A DNA stretch of 64,000 nucleotides from Vandiemenella viatica (lineage: Eukaryota; Arthropoda; Insecta; Orthoptera; Morabidae): contig JARYHS010013631.1 in the NCBI GenBank assembly GCA_031002005.1, positions 67,205,832 to 67,269,831 of the forward strand, in the 5' to 3' direction. This document shows, one piece after another, positions 12,395 to 22,905 of this stretch (the stretch's first letter is position 1; each line of letters starts with the position of its first letter). A program made the translations under genes and the position numbers. The notes under the pieces were generated by a model. That model worked only from the letters and a program-made list of their open reading frames with translations. It was not told the DNA's origin and made no database searches.

Positions 12395-13700
12395 TGTACA
12401 AGAACTGTTCGTTTAAAGGTATAAGTGTTCTTTGTTGTAACCAAAGAGAAACTAACTATCAGTAGCCTTTGTGGTACGTGAAACATCTACAAGATGGAGT
12501 TAGAGCCGTTTCCGAGATACCAAACACAACATTTGTTCGTATTTTGTAAAATCGCGTTTTGTAGGGAAGACACCTACTTACATATACTTAAAAAGCAAAA
12601 CGTTATTTAAATATGAAATTTCATCCAAATCGTTAGAGCCGTTTTCGATATACCAAAAATATATTTATATATACAATGGCTCGTTTAAATGTATACGCTT
12701 GTTATAAGAAAAACAGGTTTGTTCTAACAGGCTAGCAGTCTCTCAAAGAAATAACACAAGCGAACATTTCTGACCTGGCTTGTAAGGTGCAAATTTTGTT
12801 AGCTATCTCTTCTGTAAATTATCCTATGACTATCGAAATTCGTTTCGCCGCTGACAATCTACAGTAATCACAAGGAAAAACGACAGTAACGACGTAATGG
12901 TCTACCCGGTTTACGTTGTAATCACGAATAATAAAGCATCATGAAGAATGTGGGTGCGATAGACTGTGGACGGCTTGGAAGCAGTTACCGCGACCCGGAT
13001 ATCGTCGCCTGCTGGTAACGACTCCAAAATACTCGAGGAACTAATAACCTTTTACGAGTCTCCCCGTAACTCCTGCAGACTGCCTTTGTGACGGCTCCCT
13101 CTCCGAACAAGTTACACTCGACTGTTCACATCGACTTTCAATTCCTCCTCACTTCGACTAACGTCTTTATGCTGAATCTTTCGAAAGTTCAACATTTTTC
13201 CTGGAATATGAAGTAATATTTCATGTTTCGTTCGGAATCGCACATTACCACTAAACAATCTGTCCCTATAATATAGCGCATCGAAGTCTTCTTACTGTTA
13301 GCTCATTTTTCAGCACACAGTTGTATTTTTTTCGAATTTTTCAATATGTTATGGATAAGTTCATGCATGACTTGAAAAAATCGTAGATGAGAACACATAT
13401 CAAATAACGAAAGCGTAGTTCGACATGACATGAATACATGGTGTCCGTAACAAGTAGTTGTTATACGCTGTCTCGGTACAGGATGGTCAAATGGTTTCGA
13501 CTTGACCTGGTTTAATTTCTACCAGGTGCCAGAGAGCGGGTAGACGGAAATCCTGGAAAAGGAAGCTAACCAAAAACAATAAACCGAATATGAGTATAAA
13601 TTTTATTCCAGGCATCATTTCATTTTGTACAAACTTTGCGTGAAAACGATTAGAGTAACCTTGTTGTAAATTTATGTATTAGAATTATCTCTTTAGAATC
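12395..13700. other. Unassigned DNA
   Basis: Apart from the Helitron-associated direct repeat near 12420-12660, nothing recognised. Slightly higher G+C around 12880-13140 without a recognisable ORF. Confidence 0.45.
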
Positions 13701-13701
13701 A

Positions 13702-13932
13702 CAGAGTTCAATGCGTGAGCGGTAACGATCTGCCATCGCATTCGGGAGGATAGGGGTTCGAATCCCCGTCGATCATCTAGATTCCAGTTTTCTATTGGTT
13801 TCCAAAGTTACTCCATATGAATGGTGACAGTTCCTTCAAAAGTCGAAGGCAGAACTCTTTCGCATTCCCTGCACCCAACAGTTTTCCGCCTGTAATGACC
13901 TAGACGTCAACGAGGCGTAAAACCATAAGTGA
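13702..13932 (+). mobile_element. tRNA-derived SINE family A copy
   Basis: Shows tcgcattcgggagga, an intact B-box ggggttcgaatcccc (about 13753-13767), the gaatggtgac block, the tccttcaaaagtcga block, and the tail aacgaggcgtaaaaccata. Length and order agree with the copy at 39168-39410. Confidence 0.8.
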
Positions 13933-14425
13933 AAACAGCTCCTAAATAGCATATCCTAGGAAACCAATATAAATAACGGACATGACGAAGTGACAACTGG
14001 AAAAATTACATGAGATTTCTTGTTGCTGAATGTTGAAAGAAGGTTTAGTTTGAGCTATTAGCTCCAATTACACTTCTAAAGTTAAGCTGATTGGGCCACC
14101 CCTTTTTGAGACAGCCCATCCAGCAATTCTGCTCCCGATTTCTTTCCATCTGGCAGCTTCAATTTGGGATCGATTTCTAGGAACTCTTTTCGATTACTTC
14201 CTCACAATCCTCCCGTTAGGATTGAATATCTGCCAACAGATTTTCAAATTTTTAAATTCGTCAACCTCCCATTAATTGGGATAGCGATTTCCCCACCATT
14301 TTATCAACGAAAAATTGGCTTTGCTAATTTACCACAGCTCAGCGTGGGACAGCTGACAACACTTTGTTAGATGGTTAATGGTTTAATAAATAACCAGTCC
14401 CCCATACAGTTCAATTTAAACTTGT

Positions 14426-14427
<2 letters not shown>
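13933..14427. other. Unassigned spacer
   Basis: No feature recognised; one 68-codon ORF at 14164-14370 without a domain. Confidence 0.45.

Positions 14428-14467
<40 letters not shown>
14428..14467. repeat. Poly-T run
   Basis: About 40 T residues directly next to the second LTR-like repeat. Copy 1 also has a long T run nearby, but on its other side, so the association may be chance. Confidence 0.85.
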
Positions 14468-14469
<2 letters not shown>

Positions 14470-14471
<2 letters not shown>

Positions 14472-15030
14472 AAGCACAACGTCTCAAAGATATTAGTTAC
14501 ATGCATACATACAATCCAGCGATTACAGACATAAACTGAGTCTGTAAAAACTGTCTCTCTGTTCGCTTTACATAAATTCCATCGAAATTTCTAGAACACT
14601 ACAGAGAATTCCGACAGATATTTCTCGAACATTAACAATACTTAAACAATTGAAACATATTAAAAACAATCAGAATGAATACTAATCATTTACAATAATT
14701 TCAAAATGGTCAGAAATGAAAATTAACGATACTTAGACACAAAATTATTCGCAGAAAACATTTTAAACTGTAGCAAATTGTCCTTTAGACATCGTAACTT
14801 GCATTAATACTTGGAATTACAAACATTTAAGCAATTCTCTTGCACAATTCTGTCCTTAAACATATTAAGTGGCCTCTAAATAATTTATTTTCATAAAACA
14901 AAGTCTATATACATTGATTTACAGTAAATTGCAAAACAAACAAAAAGATCCAATTCAACCAAACTCTAGCTTACTACAAATACTTCATATAATACAATTC
15001 CATTTAAGTTTAGGTTTGAGGGCTGTTACA
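14470..15030 (-). repeat. LTR-like repeat, copy 2
   Basis: Homologous by eye to 1500-2135 over most of its length, including the tatttctcgaacattaacaa block, aacttgcattaat, ttggaattacaaacattta and the terminal gagggctgttacaa. On the minus strand it begins TGTAACAGCCC at 15030. The TATA-like box of copy 1 is degraded to TTTATGTAAAG here. No internal retrotransposon genes adjoin it. Confidence 0.45.
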
Positions 15031-16733
15031 ACTTGTACCAAAAAGCTTCTGACAGTTGGGTTGCCACTACTCCTGACTTGTCGTCTTCGGCGTCTTTTAC
15101 TGTCATTATGTTCTTCTAAACCTTATTATTAATTATAACGTTTTTATCTGATGTTTAAGTCACTTCATAAAACAATCATTCCATTAGTATGGATACTTGG
15201 GTAATCCTCCTTTGGGTAAATTTCTTCACTTATACTATATACGGAGAAATAGAAGTACCAGCGAGGCGAAAAGAAACAGCCTCTATCCTTTATTCTTCAT
15301 CCATTTTAGCTCTTTCCCATCCTTCCATTCATATTCCTGATCCAACAACCACCTGTGAAGAGATCAGATATCAAACGTAGATTGTCTGCTGAATGCGTAA
15401 CCGCCAATATGTCGTGAAAATTAATCAAGGAATTCAAGTTTGTGAAACAAAGTTTCGTTAATGAGGAACTTCAGTTGACCATCCTGTTAACAGGAGCATA
15501 GACGAATTTCTAAAAGTCATTTTATTGTGTTTGAAAGAGCGTCAGTGAAACACTCACGAACAATAAGAATTTCCTATTTTCTCACGTAATTAATTCTTAC
15601 CTGAGTGACACATTGCTGAGAAATATTTTGTTACGCGCAAGTTTAATAACTAACTGCAGTACCGTATTCCTATTTTTCAAAAAAAAAAAAAAAAAAAATA
15701 TAATAAGTTTAAACTTCTTCGAATACCACGAAAGTTATGGAAATAGATACTAACGTCATGTATTTCACAGTAATGTTTCTTATTACGAGGAGAACTGTTA
15801 TACAAACCCATTAGTACTGTTGACATTAAATCATGAAGTTAACCTCTTCATGTGACAAACATGATACACGAAACGTGAAGTGATACCATCGTTCAGATCC
15901 AATGTTCAAGTGAACGTGACATAGAGTCAGAGAACTGCTTTGAAAAGTATTATCAGACTGATGCACTCCTTCGGTGATAGGCCCTAGAACGTTTTTCACA
16001 AAGGAATCATATCATCAGGATTATTGAGTTATATTTGATACAGTTACTAAAGTAATGAAATCGACAAGTCTTTTAATATTCAGTTGAATCACGTACACAT
16101 TTAATTGATTCATGGTTATTAATTTCAGTTCGTAGGTCTGTCACTCAGTTTTTGCGAGCAATTGCAGTGTTGCAGACAATTAATCCTCTTTACGTCCTCT
16201 TTACGTTCCAAAGTAAATTTACACAATTAAATGTATCATGAATAAGGACCTCGTTTAGTGTTGTCTTATTGCTATCGACGTAGACTAATTAGTTTTATTT
16301 TTGAAAATACTTTGAATATAGAACAATCATCTTATAACCTCCCAGTCAGGAGGGATGACGGTGCACAATTCCTGATGACTAGAAAGGAATCAGGGTATTC
16401 GAAACTGTCCGTCAGATGGCGACATTAAACTTTGGGGACTCAATGTGTCTTTCCGAAGAGTGTATCCGAGCAGGGTGCACAATGTTTCACTCGCTCAATT
16501 TATTTCAGCTTTCAACAACAAAATATTATGCTTGTGTTTAAGCGGCAACTTAAAGGCCTAACATTATAAGGGAATCGCCCCCCGACCTCTGGTCATGCCT
16601 TCTAGTTCTATGAGGTTTTCTGAAATCAGTCCAAATGCTTTGATCTATCATACAAAGGCACCAGCTCCTTCCCTGCTGCGTATCCCATTATGGCTTTATT
16701 ATCTTCGTCGTCAGCGAACTGCCAAGCTGATAT

Positions 16734-16734
<1 letters not shown>
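15031..16734. other. AT-rich DNA with a poly-A run
   Basis: Nothing recognised except an A tract at about 15680-15698. The short ORF at 15189-15380 has no domain. Confidence 0.5.

Positions 16735-16790
<56 letters not shown>
16735..16790. repeat. (TA)n microsatellite
   Basis: An almost uninterrupted TA dinucleotide tract immediately left of the inverted-repeat element that starts at 16805. Confidence 0.95.
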
Positions 16791-16792
<2 letters not shown>

Positions 16793-16804
16793 GCAACCAA
16801 TTAT

Positions 16805-17810
16805 GGGAGCGTCCACAAACTACGTGGCTTCATTTTGGCCTCCCTTGAACCCCCTCCCCCAAGCAGCCCTACGTGGCTTTTGCCTCGACACCCAGGCCCC
16901 CTCCACCCAATGTGGCGCGTAGCCTTTCCCCTATTAATTTTGTACTCTTTTCTCTTACTATACTATCCTTAAAATTATTGAGTATATAATGAAAAGAACT
17001 GATATTTCTGTAACTATAAATATTCTAATTCAAATGTTGACACTAGCCATTATTGCAAGTGATAAATTATTGGGTAAAACCTCTTTCTCAGGAGCTGTCG
17101 GAGATCCTTTTCTACTTGAGTTGTTACTAAAAACATTATGTTTTTCTCATTCACCATCGTTCATTAATTGATAAAATAAAACAAACTATACCTCTCACGT
17201 AAAAGAACTAAGAAGATCTTCATTTTTTGTTGACTTTTGCTGCAATTGTGTAACCTTTCTCTCTACATTACCAGGGAATTATTCTTTTATCTTCTTGAAG
17301 GATTTCTACTCTTTGGAAAAATATTTCCGACAAGCCTCGTATAGTTCATTGTGCAGCGCTACTTCAGACCTCACTTTGAACTTGAAGTAACACTCCAGCA
17401 AGCACTATAATAATAATATTGCCCCAAAATTCACTTGATAGAACAAAATTAAAATTATTTTACTAACGAGCGGAGTGTTCACACGCGGACGATGCTAATC
17501 AAAATAGTTTTATTTCAAACCATCAAAACAATACGAGCTGTGACAACGTTGTAAAATTCCGGGTGACAATTGTAAGCGCTTTGGAGTCTAGGTACGGCAT
17601 GTCTAATGTGTTTCGAATAGTAATGTCGGTTAGTTAAAATGCGCCTGCCACGTGCAACGCGGAGCTATGACTTCAATTCACACGCATGTGCAGCACTTTT
17701 GCTATATACGATATCTAAACTGCATACGGAGATAGTTAAATGACAGAAATAAATTCTGCATGCTTTTGTGCCCTGCCCTAAACCGAAACACATAGTTTAT
17801 GGACGCACCC
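16805..17810. mobile_element. Non-autonomous DNA transposon (MITE-like), GGGAGCGTCC ends
   Basis: The left end gggagcgtccacaaactacg (16805) and right end catagtttatggacgcaccc (17810) are imperfect inverted repeats of about 21 bp. The trinucleotide TAT flanks both sides (16802-16804, 17811-17813) and may be the target duplication. The same terminal sequence occurs at 27330 and 27701. No transposase was recognised inside, so it is non-autonomous. The superfamily is not certain. Confidence 0.6.
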
Positions 17811-18088
17811 TATCCAGATTAAGGTTTTGTGCCACTGTCCACCCTTGGGAAGTCAAGGAGAAACGACTCCAATCAAAAAAAATTATGTTGGTTGTCCTAG
17901 GTTACCGGGTATGCCGGTGGTTCAATCGTTGAATATAGAACCCACCAAAAGTTTAACTTTCCCCGTGGTACTCATAACGACTTGAATTCATTACAGATGT
18001 TATGTTTATCCCTGTTTTTATAATTCCGTTTGGTGGAATTATGATTGAAAATGCAAGTAAACTCAGAATAGTAGCAGGGCGCATGAAC
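17811..18088. other. Unassigned spacer
   Basis: No feature recognised. Confidence 0.45.
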
Positions 18089-18541
18089 TCTAATATGCCA
18101 TATCTGGATGTTGTGGATAATTTTCCTCAATTGCTGATAATAATAACAAATAAATTACTCCAAATTAATTGACTTTTTTGTATTTATTGATCTCCCTTAC
18201 ACGTTTCACTTCTTTCGCAAAAGCATCCTCAGCGGTTGTTTTTCTGTTAATTATGTACAAATGTTTTAAGTTGGTTATGTTTTGTTTGGTATTGTGGTAT
18301 TACTATCTAACTTATAATCTACTTACATTTTGTGGTCTATTGCATTTCTTTTAGTTCCATTCTCAGCATCAGTGCTTTTGCATTTTTGGTGAGAACTTAT
18401 AACATTTGTACATAATTAACAGAAAAAACTCGCAGAAGATGCTTCTGCAAAAGAAGTGAAATGCTTACGGGAGATCAATAAATACAAAAAAGTCAATTGC
18501 TTTGGAGTAATTTATTTGTTAATAAAAATCTAATATGCCAT
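18089..18541 (+). mobile_element. Penelope-like foldback relic with target-site duplication
   Basis: A 13-bp direct repeat, tctaatatgccat, bounds the element (18089-18101 and 18529-18541). Inside are inverted arms, about 18134-18272 and 18394-18525, sharing gtcaatt...ggagtaatttatttgtt and taattatgtacaaatgtt, with a 121-bp spacer. The left single-copy tail (18102-18133, atctggatgttgtgg...cctcaattgc) is homologous to the tail of the protein-coding Penelope element (36248-36283, read on the minus strand). Each arm carries a decayed hammerhead-like core. No RT or endonuclease survives, so this is a reduced, non-autonomous derivative or deletion relic. Confidence 0.72.
18193..18237 (-). ncRNA. Decayed hammerhead-like motif in left arm
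   Basis: On the minus strand: ACCG, then CTGAGGA, a stem II hairpin (gcttttgcgaaagaagt) and GAAAC. The two catalytic boxes are intact. The return strand of stem I reads aaggg instead of cggt, so pairing is weak. The right arm (about 18430-18472, plus) has the opposite damage: CAGAAGA and GAAAT in the boxes but ACGGG downstream. Confidence 0.5.
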
Positions 18542-18569
18542 TTGCAGTAGATATTGCCAAAAACTGTAG

Positions 18570-18785
18570 CCGTCGGGTAGCTTAGTGGTTAAGGCAACAA
18601 CTTTTATAATTCAAGCTACACCAAAGCCAGGTTCATCGTTATGGTTAGCTAACTTAACCTTCGCCTCTTTTCGACTGGAAAACGTTGGCCGTTCCGTATT
18701 TCAGATTCCACGTTAAATTGTAGGTGCAGCCATGACAGAGGTGAAATGCCACCCACTCATAGTTCTAGCGTTTTGAATGTACAGT
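18570..18785 (+). mobile_element. tRNA-like SINE family D, diverged copy
   Basis: gtcgggtagcttagtggttaaggc is a typical tRNA A-box context, but the B-box is degraded (aggttcatcgttatgg). Downstream blocks (cagattccacgttaaattgt, then gtaggtgcagcc) recur in part in the copies at 57605 and 61150, on which the family call rests. Confidence 0.5.
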
Positions 18786-19200
18786 ACCTACCTGCCTCTT
18801 CGTATTTCTACGCCATGCCTGCTGACTTAGATGGACGCATAGTTGTGCTGTTTGGTTAGCTTTAGCCAGACCCATCTTCAGTGATGTTTCCAGCACCCCC
18901 GCCATTTAATATCATCACAAGGGGATGCTGGGCAGTGGAATGCCCCGCCCCTATTAAAGTTCGATATTGCATCCCCCGTACGCCGCTCACGTCTGCGCGT
19001 TTAATTGCACGGCCATAGAGCCAAACACAATCCGGCAGCGCTCTCGTGGAATGCGAATTCGCTCCCCGCCAGCCCCCTCCGATGCTAATATCCTCACTTC
19101 AAACATCACTCTCGGCCACCAACTGCTGCGCACAAAAGTTCAGATTCTTATCCGAGATTGTTTCTATGTGTCTGCGTAAAAAATCATCTTCGAAACTGCT
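18786..19200. other. Unassigned DNA, moderately GC-rich
   Basis: No domain or repeat recognised. Overlapping short ORFs around 18967-19291 show no coherent protein. Confidence 0.4.
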
Positions 19201-19269
19201 CAATACCCGCCTAGCGGTCTGGGTGGCTAAACCGCAGCTGTCAGTCACTCAGCCTCGACTCGAGTTCAC

Positions 19270-19548
19270 ATGGTTCAAGCATGTTGTGTGAGCTTTAATG
19301 CTTTGGCCTGGCAAACGGGAGGACGCGGGTTCGAATCTTCGTCCTGACATCCAGAATTGGGTGTCGCTAAAGACCACGCTGTCGACGCGCCTTAAAGCAA
19401 CAACAACAACAGTATTGGGTTTTCAATGGTTTTCCAAACCACTCCAGGTGAATGCCGGGATGCTTCATTCAAAAGTCCACGGCTAAATTTCTTCCCGTTC
19501 CCTGTCTCGCCTCTGATGACCTCGTCGCTGACGAGGCGTAAAGCCATG

Positions 19549-19606
<58 letters not shown>
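19270..19606 (+). mobile_element. tRNA-derived SINE family A with long poly-A tail
   Basis: Contains aacgggaggacgcgggttcgaatc (B-box near 19328-19337), gacatccagaattggg, the gaatgccgggatgcttc block, and the tail tgacgaggcgtaaagccatgag, followed by 55 uninterrupted A (19552-19606). Compared with the 39168 copy it has an extra stretch of about 65 bp (about 19365-19430, with a caacaacaacaac run) between the 'ccagaattgggt' and 'ttttcaatggtttt' segments. The pure A tail suggests a fairly recent insertion or a later run expansion. Confidence 0.75.
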
Positions 19607-19610
<4 letters not shown>

Positions 19611-21393
19611 TTGCTCCCCTGACACAGGAAGTGTGTGTGAGTGTATGGAAAAGGGGGGAAGATTACAGATATATAACATCTTCCTCGCTCCATGAGGGGT
19701 GAAGGGGGTGTGAACGCACTGTTAATGGTGGTGATTCGTTCGTCGGATTGTGTTAAACCTGGATATACTTTAGGTGTTGACAAATTACAATGAGTAATTA
19801 TTTGGCTCTGTCGTTAACTGTCAGCTTAATTAACTTACTATCAGCGGATTGTCGTTGCTATTTAGAAATCCATTATGAACAAATTGAATAATTAATGGTA
19901 ACGCCATTACCATTTCCCTTCCATTTGTTGCGACGCATACCCAACATTGAAATTAATTTATTTATGAAGGTTTTTTTTTTTTTTTTTACGTTCATTAAAA
20001 TCACTGAGGTACCACTTACAGGATAGTGCCTCCCGGGAGTGCCAAACCCGGGTAGAGCAGGAAGTAACTACACAAAAACCATTGTTCTTTTTTTTTTTTT
20101 TTTAGCGTATGGCTTTTATTGCTGTTTTCGGCTCGTCTTGCTGCATCTGTTCCCTCCTTCGGGGAAACCTACTATGATGGGAAAGCTTAACTGTTGCTAT
20201 CATTCTGCCGAAATTATTCTGTACTATAACTGTACTATAAGTGTATTTTTCTTTGTGAGATAATAGTTTATGTGGCTGATATTGGGGACCGTCCTATCAT
20301 TCAGAAAGGTGATTGCTGGAAACCGCCTAAAACAGCAATCAGTGCGGCCGGTACGCCATGCTCTGAATTTTAATCTGCCTAATTGTGTCTCTCTGGTTCC
20401 GTGTGTTGGCACTTTACACTGGCGGTAACTCCAGCTCTTAGGTCACCGGACATGTCGATCATTCATTCGTCGAACATATAATCCATGAAAAATGTTAACA
20501 ATAATTGCTATCTACAACCGATTTCGAACTTTTTCATGTTTCCGCTGACGAACTGAAGGTGTTTGCTACCTGTATTAATCCCAAAAGAAGAATGAAACTA
20601 TTCTGGCCGCCATCTTGTCAAACAATCACAAGCTCCTTGTACCCAGAAATGTCTAGTCACAGTATTCTCTCGATCAAATCTTCTGGGCACTCACAGAACA
20701 TATAGGATATACTGATTACTAGCTAACGCCAATATCTCGTTGTAGTTACCGTATAAGCAACGTAATGATCACTGATTGCGATAGAAATTACATAAAATAT
20801 TAATGTAATAAAACAGATGTCAAGCACCTCACAACTGAAACTTAAATGCAAAACAATAACTGTTAACAGAAGTAAAATAGAATGAAATATGTTGCTTGCA
20901 ATTTTCACTTCACGTGACATAAATACAGATGTCTAAATTAATATATAATTACAGGAGGAACATTTTATGGTACCGTTTGTTTCATTTGCATTGAAATTCA
21001 ACAGAGATTTTCATCCTTTTTCTTTCCGTCCTGTTGGTACATTGCTTTGAAGAACCACTACAAATAACATTAATTCATCAAAGTAGTCTACACGTGTATA
21101 ACTATAATAATACGTCTTGGAGGAAAGGAAATCGACTCCTCTAAGCCTGTATCGCAGGTCCATATCGATATGCCTTAAAACAGAATTCCTCACTGCATAA
21201 TCTATAAAATTCGGGCAACCTGTTGAAACAGCGTGTTGTAACGTTCGAAGCTTAGGATTTCGAATACTCCCTGAACTGGCCAACCAAAATACATAAATCA
21301 CAGAAACATCTAAGAACGTTGTGAATCCCCCCCCCTTTCCCCAAGAGCGACTCCAAGTTGAATAACTCAACTAGAAAGTAGCAATTATAACGA
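19607..21393. other. AT-rich DNA, no recognisable feature
   Basis: Two short T tracts (about 19972-19987 and 20089-20103) only. ORFs here, including 21011-21370 minus (119 codons), have no recognisable domain. Confidence 0.45.
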
Positions 21394-21395
21394 TA

Positions 21396-22543
21396 CACTG
21401 AAGAGCCAAAGAAACTGGTATAGGCATGCGTATGTAAACATACAGATATGTAAACACTCAGAGTACGGCGCTGCGGTTGGCAACGCCTATATAAGACAGC
21501 AGGTGTCTTACGCAGGCGGTAGATCGGTTACGGCTGTTACAATGGCAGGTTATCACGATTTAAGTGAGTTTGAACGTGGTGTTATAGTCGGCGTTCGAGA
21601 GATGGGACACAGCATCTCCGAGATAGCTATGAGGTGGGGATTTTCCCGTACGACCATTTCACGAGTGCACCGTGAATATCGGGAATCCGGTAAAACATCA
21701 GATCTCCGGCCGGAAAAAAGATCCTGCAAGAACGGGACCAACGACGACTGAAGAGAATCGTTCAACGCGACAGAAGTGCAACTCTTCCACAAATTGCTGC
21801 GGATTTCAATGCAACGAAACATCATCGATATGGGCTTTCGGAGCCGAAAGCCCACTCGTGTACCCTTGCTGAGTGCACGACACAAAGCTTTACGTCTCGC
21901 CTGGGCCCGTCAACACCGACATTGGACTGTTAATGATTGGAAGCATGTTGCCTGGTCTGACGAGTCTCGTTTCCAATTGTATCGAGCCGATGGAAGTGTT
22001 CGAGTATGGAGACAACCTCATAAATTCATGTACCCTGCATGTCAGCAGGAGACTGTCCAAACTGGTGGAGGCTCTGTAAAGGTTTGGGGCATCTGCAGTT
22101 GGAGTACGACTCTGACAGGTGACACGTATGTATGCATCCTGGCTAATCACCTGCATCCATTCTTGTCCATTGTGCATTCCGACTGACTTGGGCAATTCCA
22201 GCAGGACAATGCGAAACACCACACGTCCAGAATTGTTATAGAGTGGCTCCAAGAACACTCTTCTGAGTTTAAACTTCTCCGCTGGCCACCAAACTCCCGA
22301 GACATGAACATTATTGAGCATATCTGGGATGTCTTGCAATGTGCCGTGCAGAAGAGATCTCCATCCCCCTCGTACTCTTACGGATTTATGGACAGCCCTG
22401 CAGGATGCATGGTGTCAATTCGCTCCAGCACTACTTCAGACATTAGTCGAGTCCATGCCACGGCGTGTTGCATCATTTCTGCGTGCTCGCGGGGGCCTTA
22501 CACGATATTAGGCAGGTGTACCAGTTTCTTTGGCTCTTCAGTG
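21396..22543 (+). mobile_element. Tc1-type DNA transposon, decayed, DD36E
   Basis: Inverted ends of about 27 bp (CACTGAAGAGCCAAAGAAAC... at 21396 and its complement ending at 22543) are flanked by TA on both sides (21394-21395, 22544-22545), the usual Tc1/mariner target duplication. The inside is a broken transposase gene. The terminal sequence is a very abundant one in orthopteran-type genomes to my memory. At 1148 bp it appears shortened by small deletions. Confidence 0.9.
21542..22505 (+). pseudogene. Tc1-type transposase, frameshifted
   Basis: Begins at ATG 21542 with MAGYHDLSEFERGVIVGVRE, an N-terminal helix-turn-helix region (RWGFSRTTISRVHREY) that binds the inverted ends. The frame stops at about 21751; the protein resumes in other frames with RNIIDMGFRSRKPTRVPLLS, then the catalytic AWSDESRF (first D) and, after a stop near 22186, QQDNAKHH (second D) and MNIIEHIWDVL (E). 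The second D and the E are separated by 36 residues (DD36E). The end, LRARGGLTRY, is the usual C-terminus. The linker between the DNA-binding and catalytic parts is partly deleted. It would cut and paste its own element if intact; this copy cannot. Confidence 0.88.
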
Positions 22544-22726
22544 TAGATCCATATTACATTAGTAGCTAGCAGACATAATCTATTTTCTGAGCACCTTCAA
22601 GTTGGATTGAGAAAAATCGTGTTGGCCTTCCAGAAAACATCAGAAGAGGTGCTCCTGCAAAAACTGGTGAACTGACAATTGGTTTTTCTCATCACTGTAA
22701 TATTTCCGTCTGATTTATTTTAATTT

Positions 22727-22905
22727 AATTTAATTTAATTGCAATGGAGCACAGGCTCCGGTGGCAATTTCCTTACACACCCATCTTCCCCCTATCCTGC
22801 ACCCACCTACATTTGCCCTCTACAAATTTTATCTTTAAATTCCTTCAAAGTTTTCGGTAAATTATTCATCATTTCTCTTGGTAACTCATTCCAATCCCTA
22901 CAATA
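22727..22905 (-). mobile_element. LINE 3' end (CR1/Jockey-like), 5'-truncated copy
   Basis: Starting gcaatggagcacaggctc at 22741 this matches 43687-43850 almost base for base, which is the 3' end of the RT-bearing LINE at 43684-45358 on the minus strand. It covers only the last codons (…ELPREMMNNLPKTLKEFKDK-like) and the 3' UTR. The 3' tail, on the plus strand as repeated ttaat units at 22721-22740, is a short AATTA repeat rather than poly-A, as at the sister copy. It breaks off at about 22905. Confidence 0.8.

Noticed and set aside
13740..13770. Possible functional tRNA genes at perfect B-box sequences (also 24940, 29560, 39220, 61350)
   Set aside because: No cloverleaf with acceptor and anticodon stems could be completed; each box sits in a repeated SINE with a non-tRNA body.
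16735..16790. TA tract as part of the neighbouring transposon's end
   Set aside because: The inverted end starts 15 bp to the right and has its own partner at 17810; the TA tract looks like an independent microsatellite or target preference.
19392..19783. ORFs with long lysine or phenylalanine runs
   Set aside because: Produced by the poly-A tail of a SINE; the same holds for the runs at 6669-6709 and 57079-57117.
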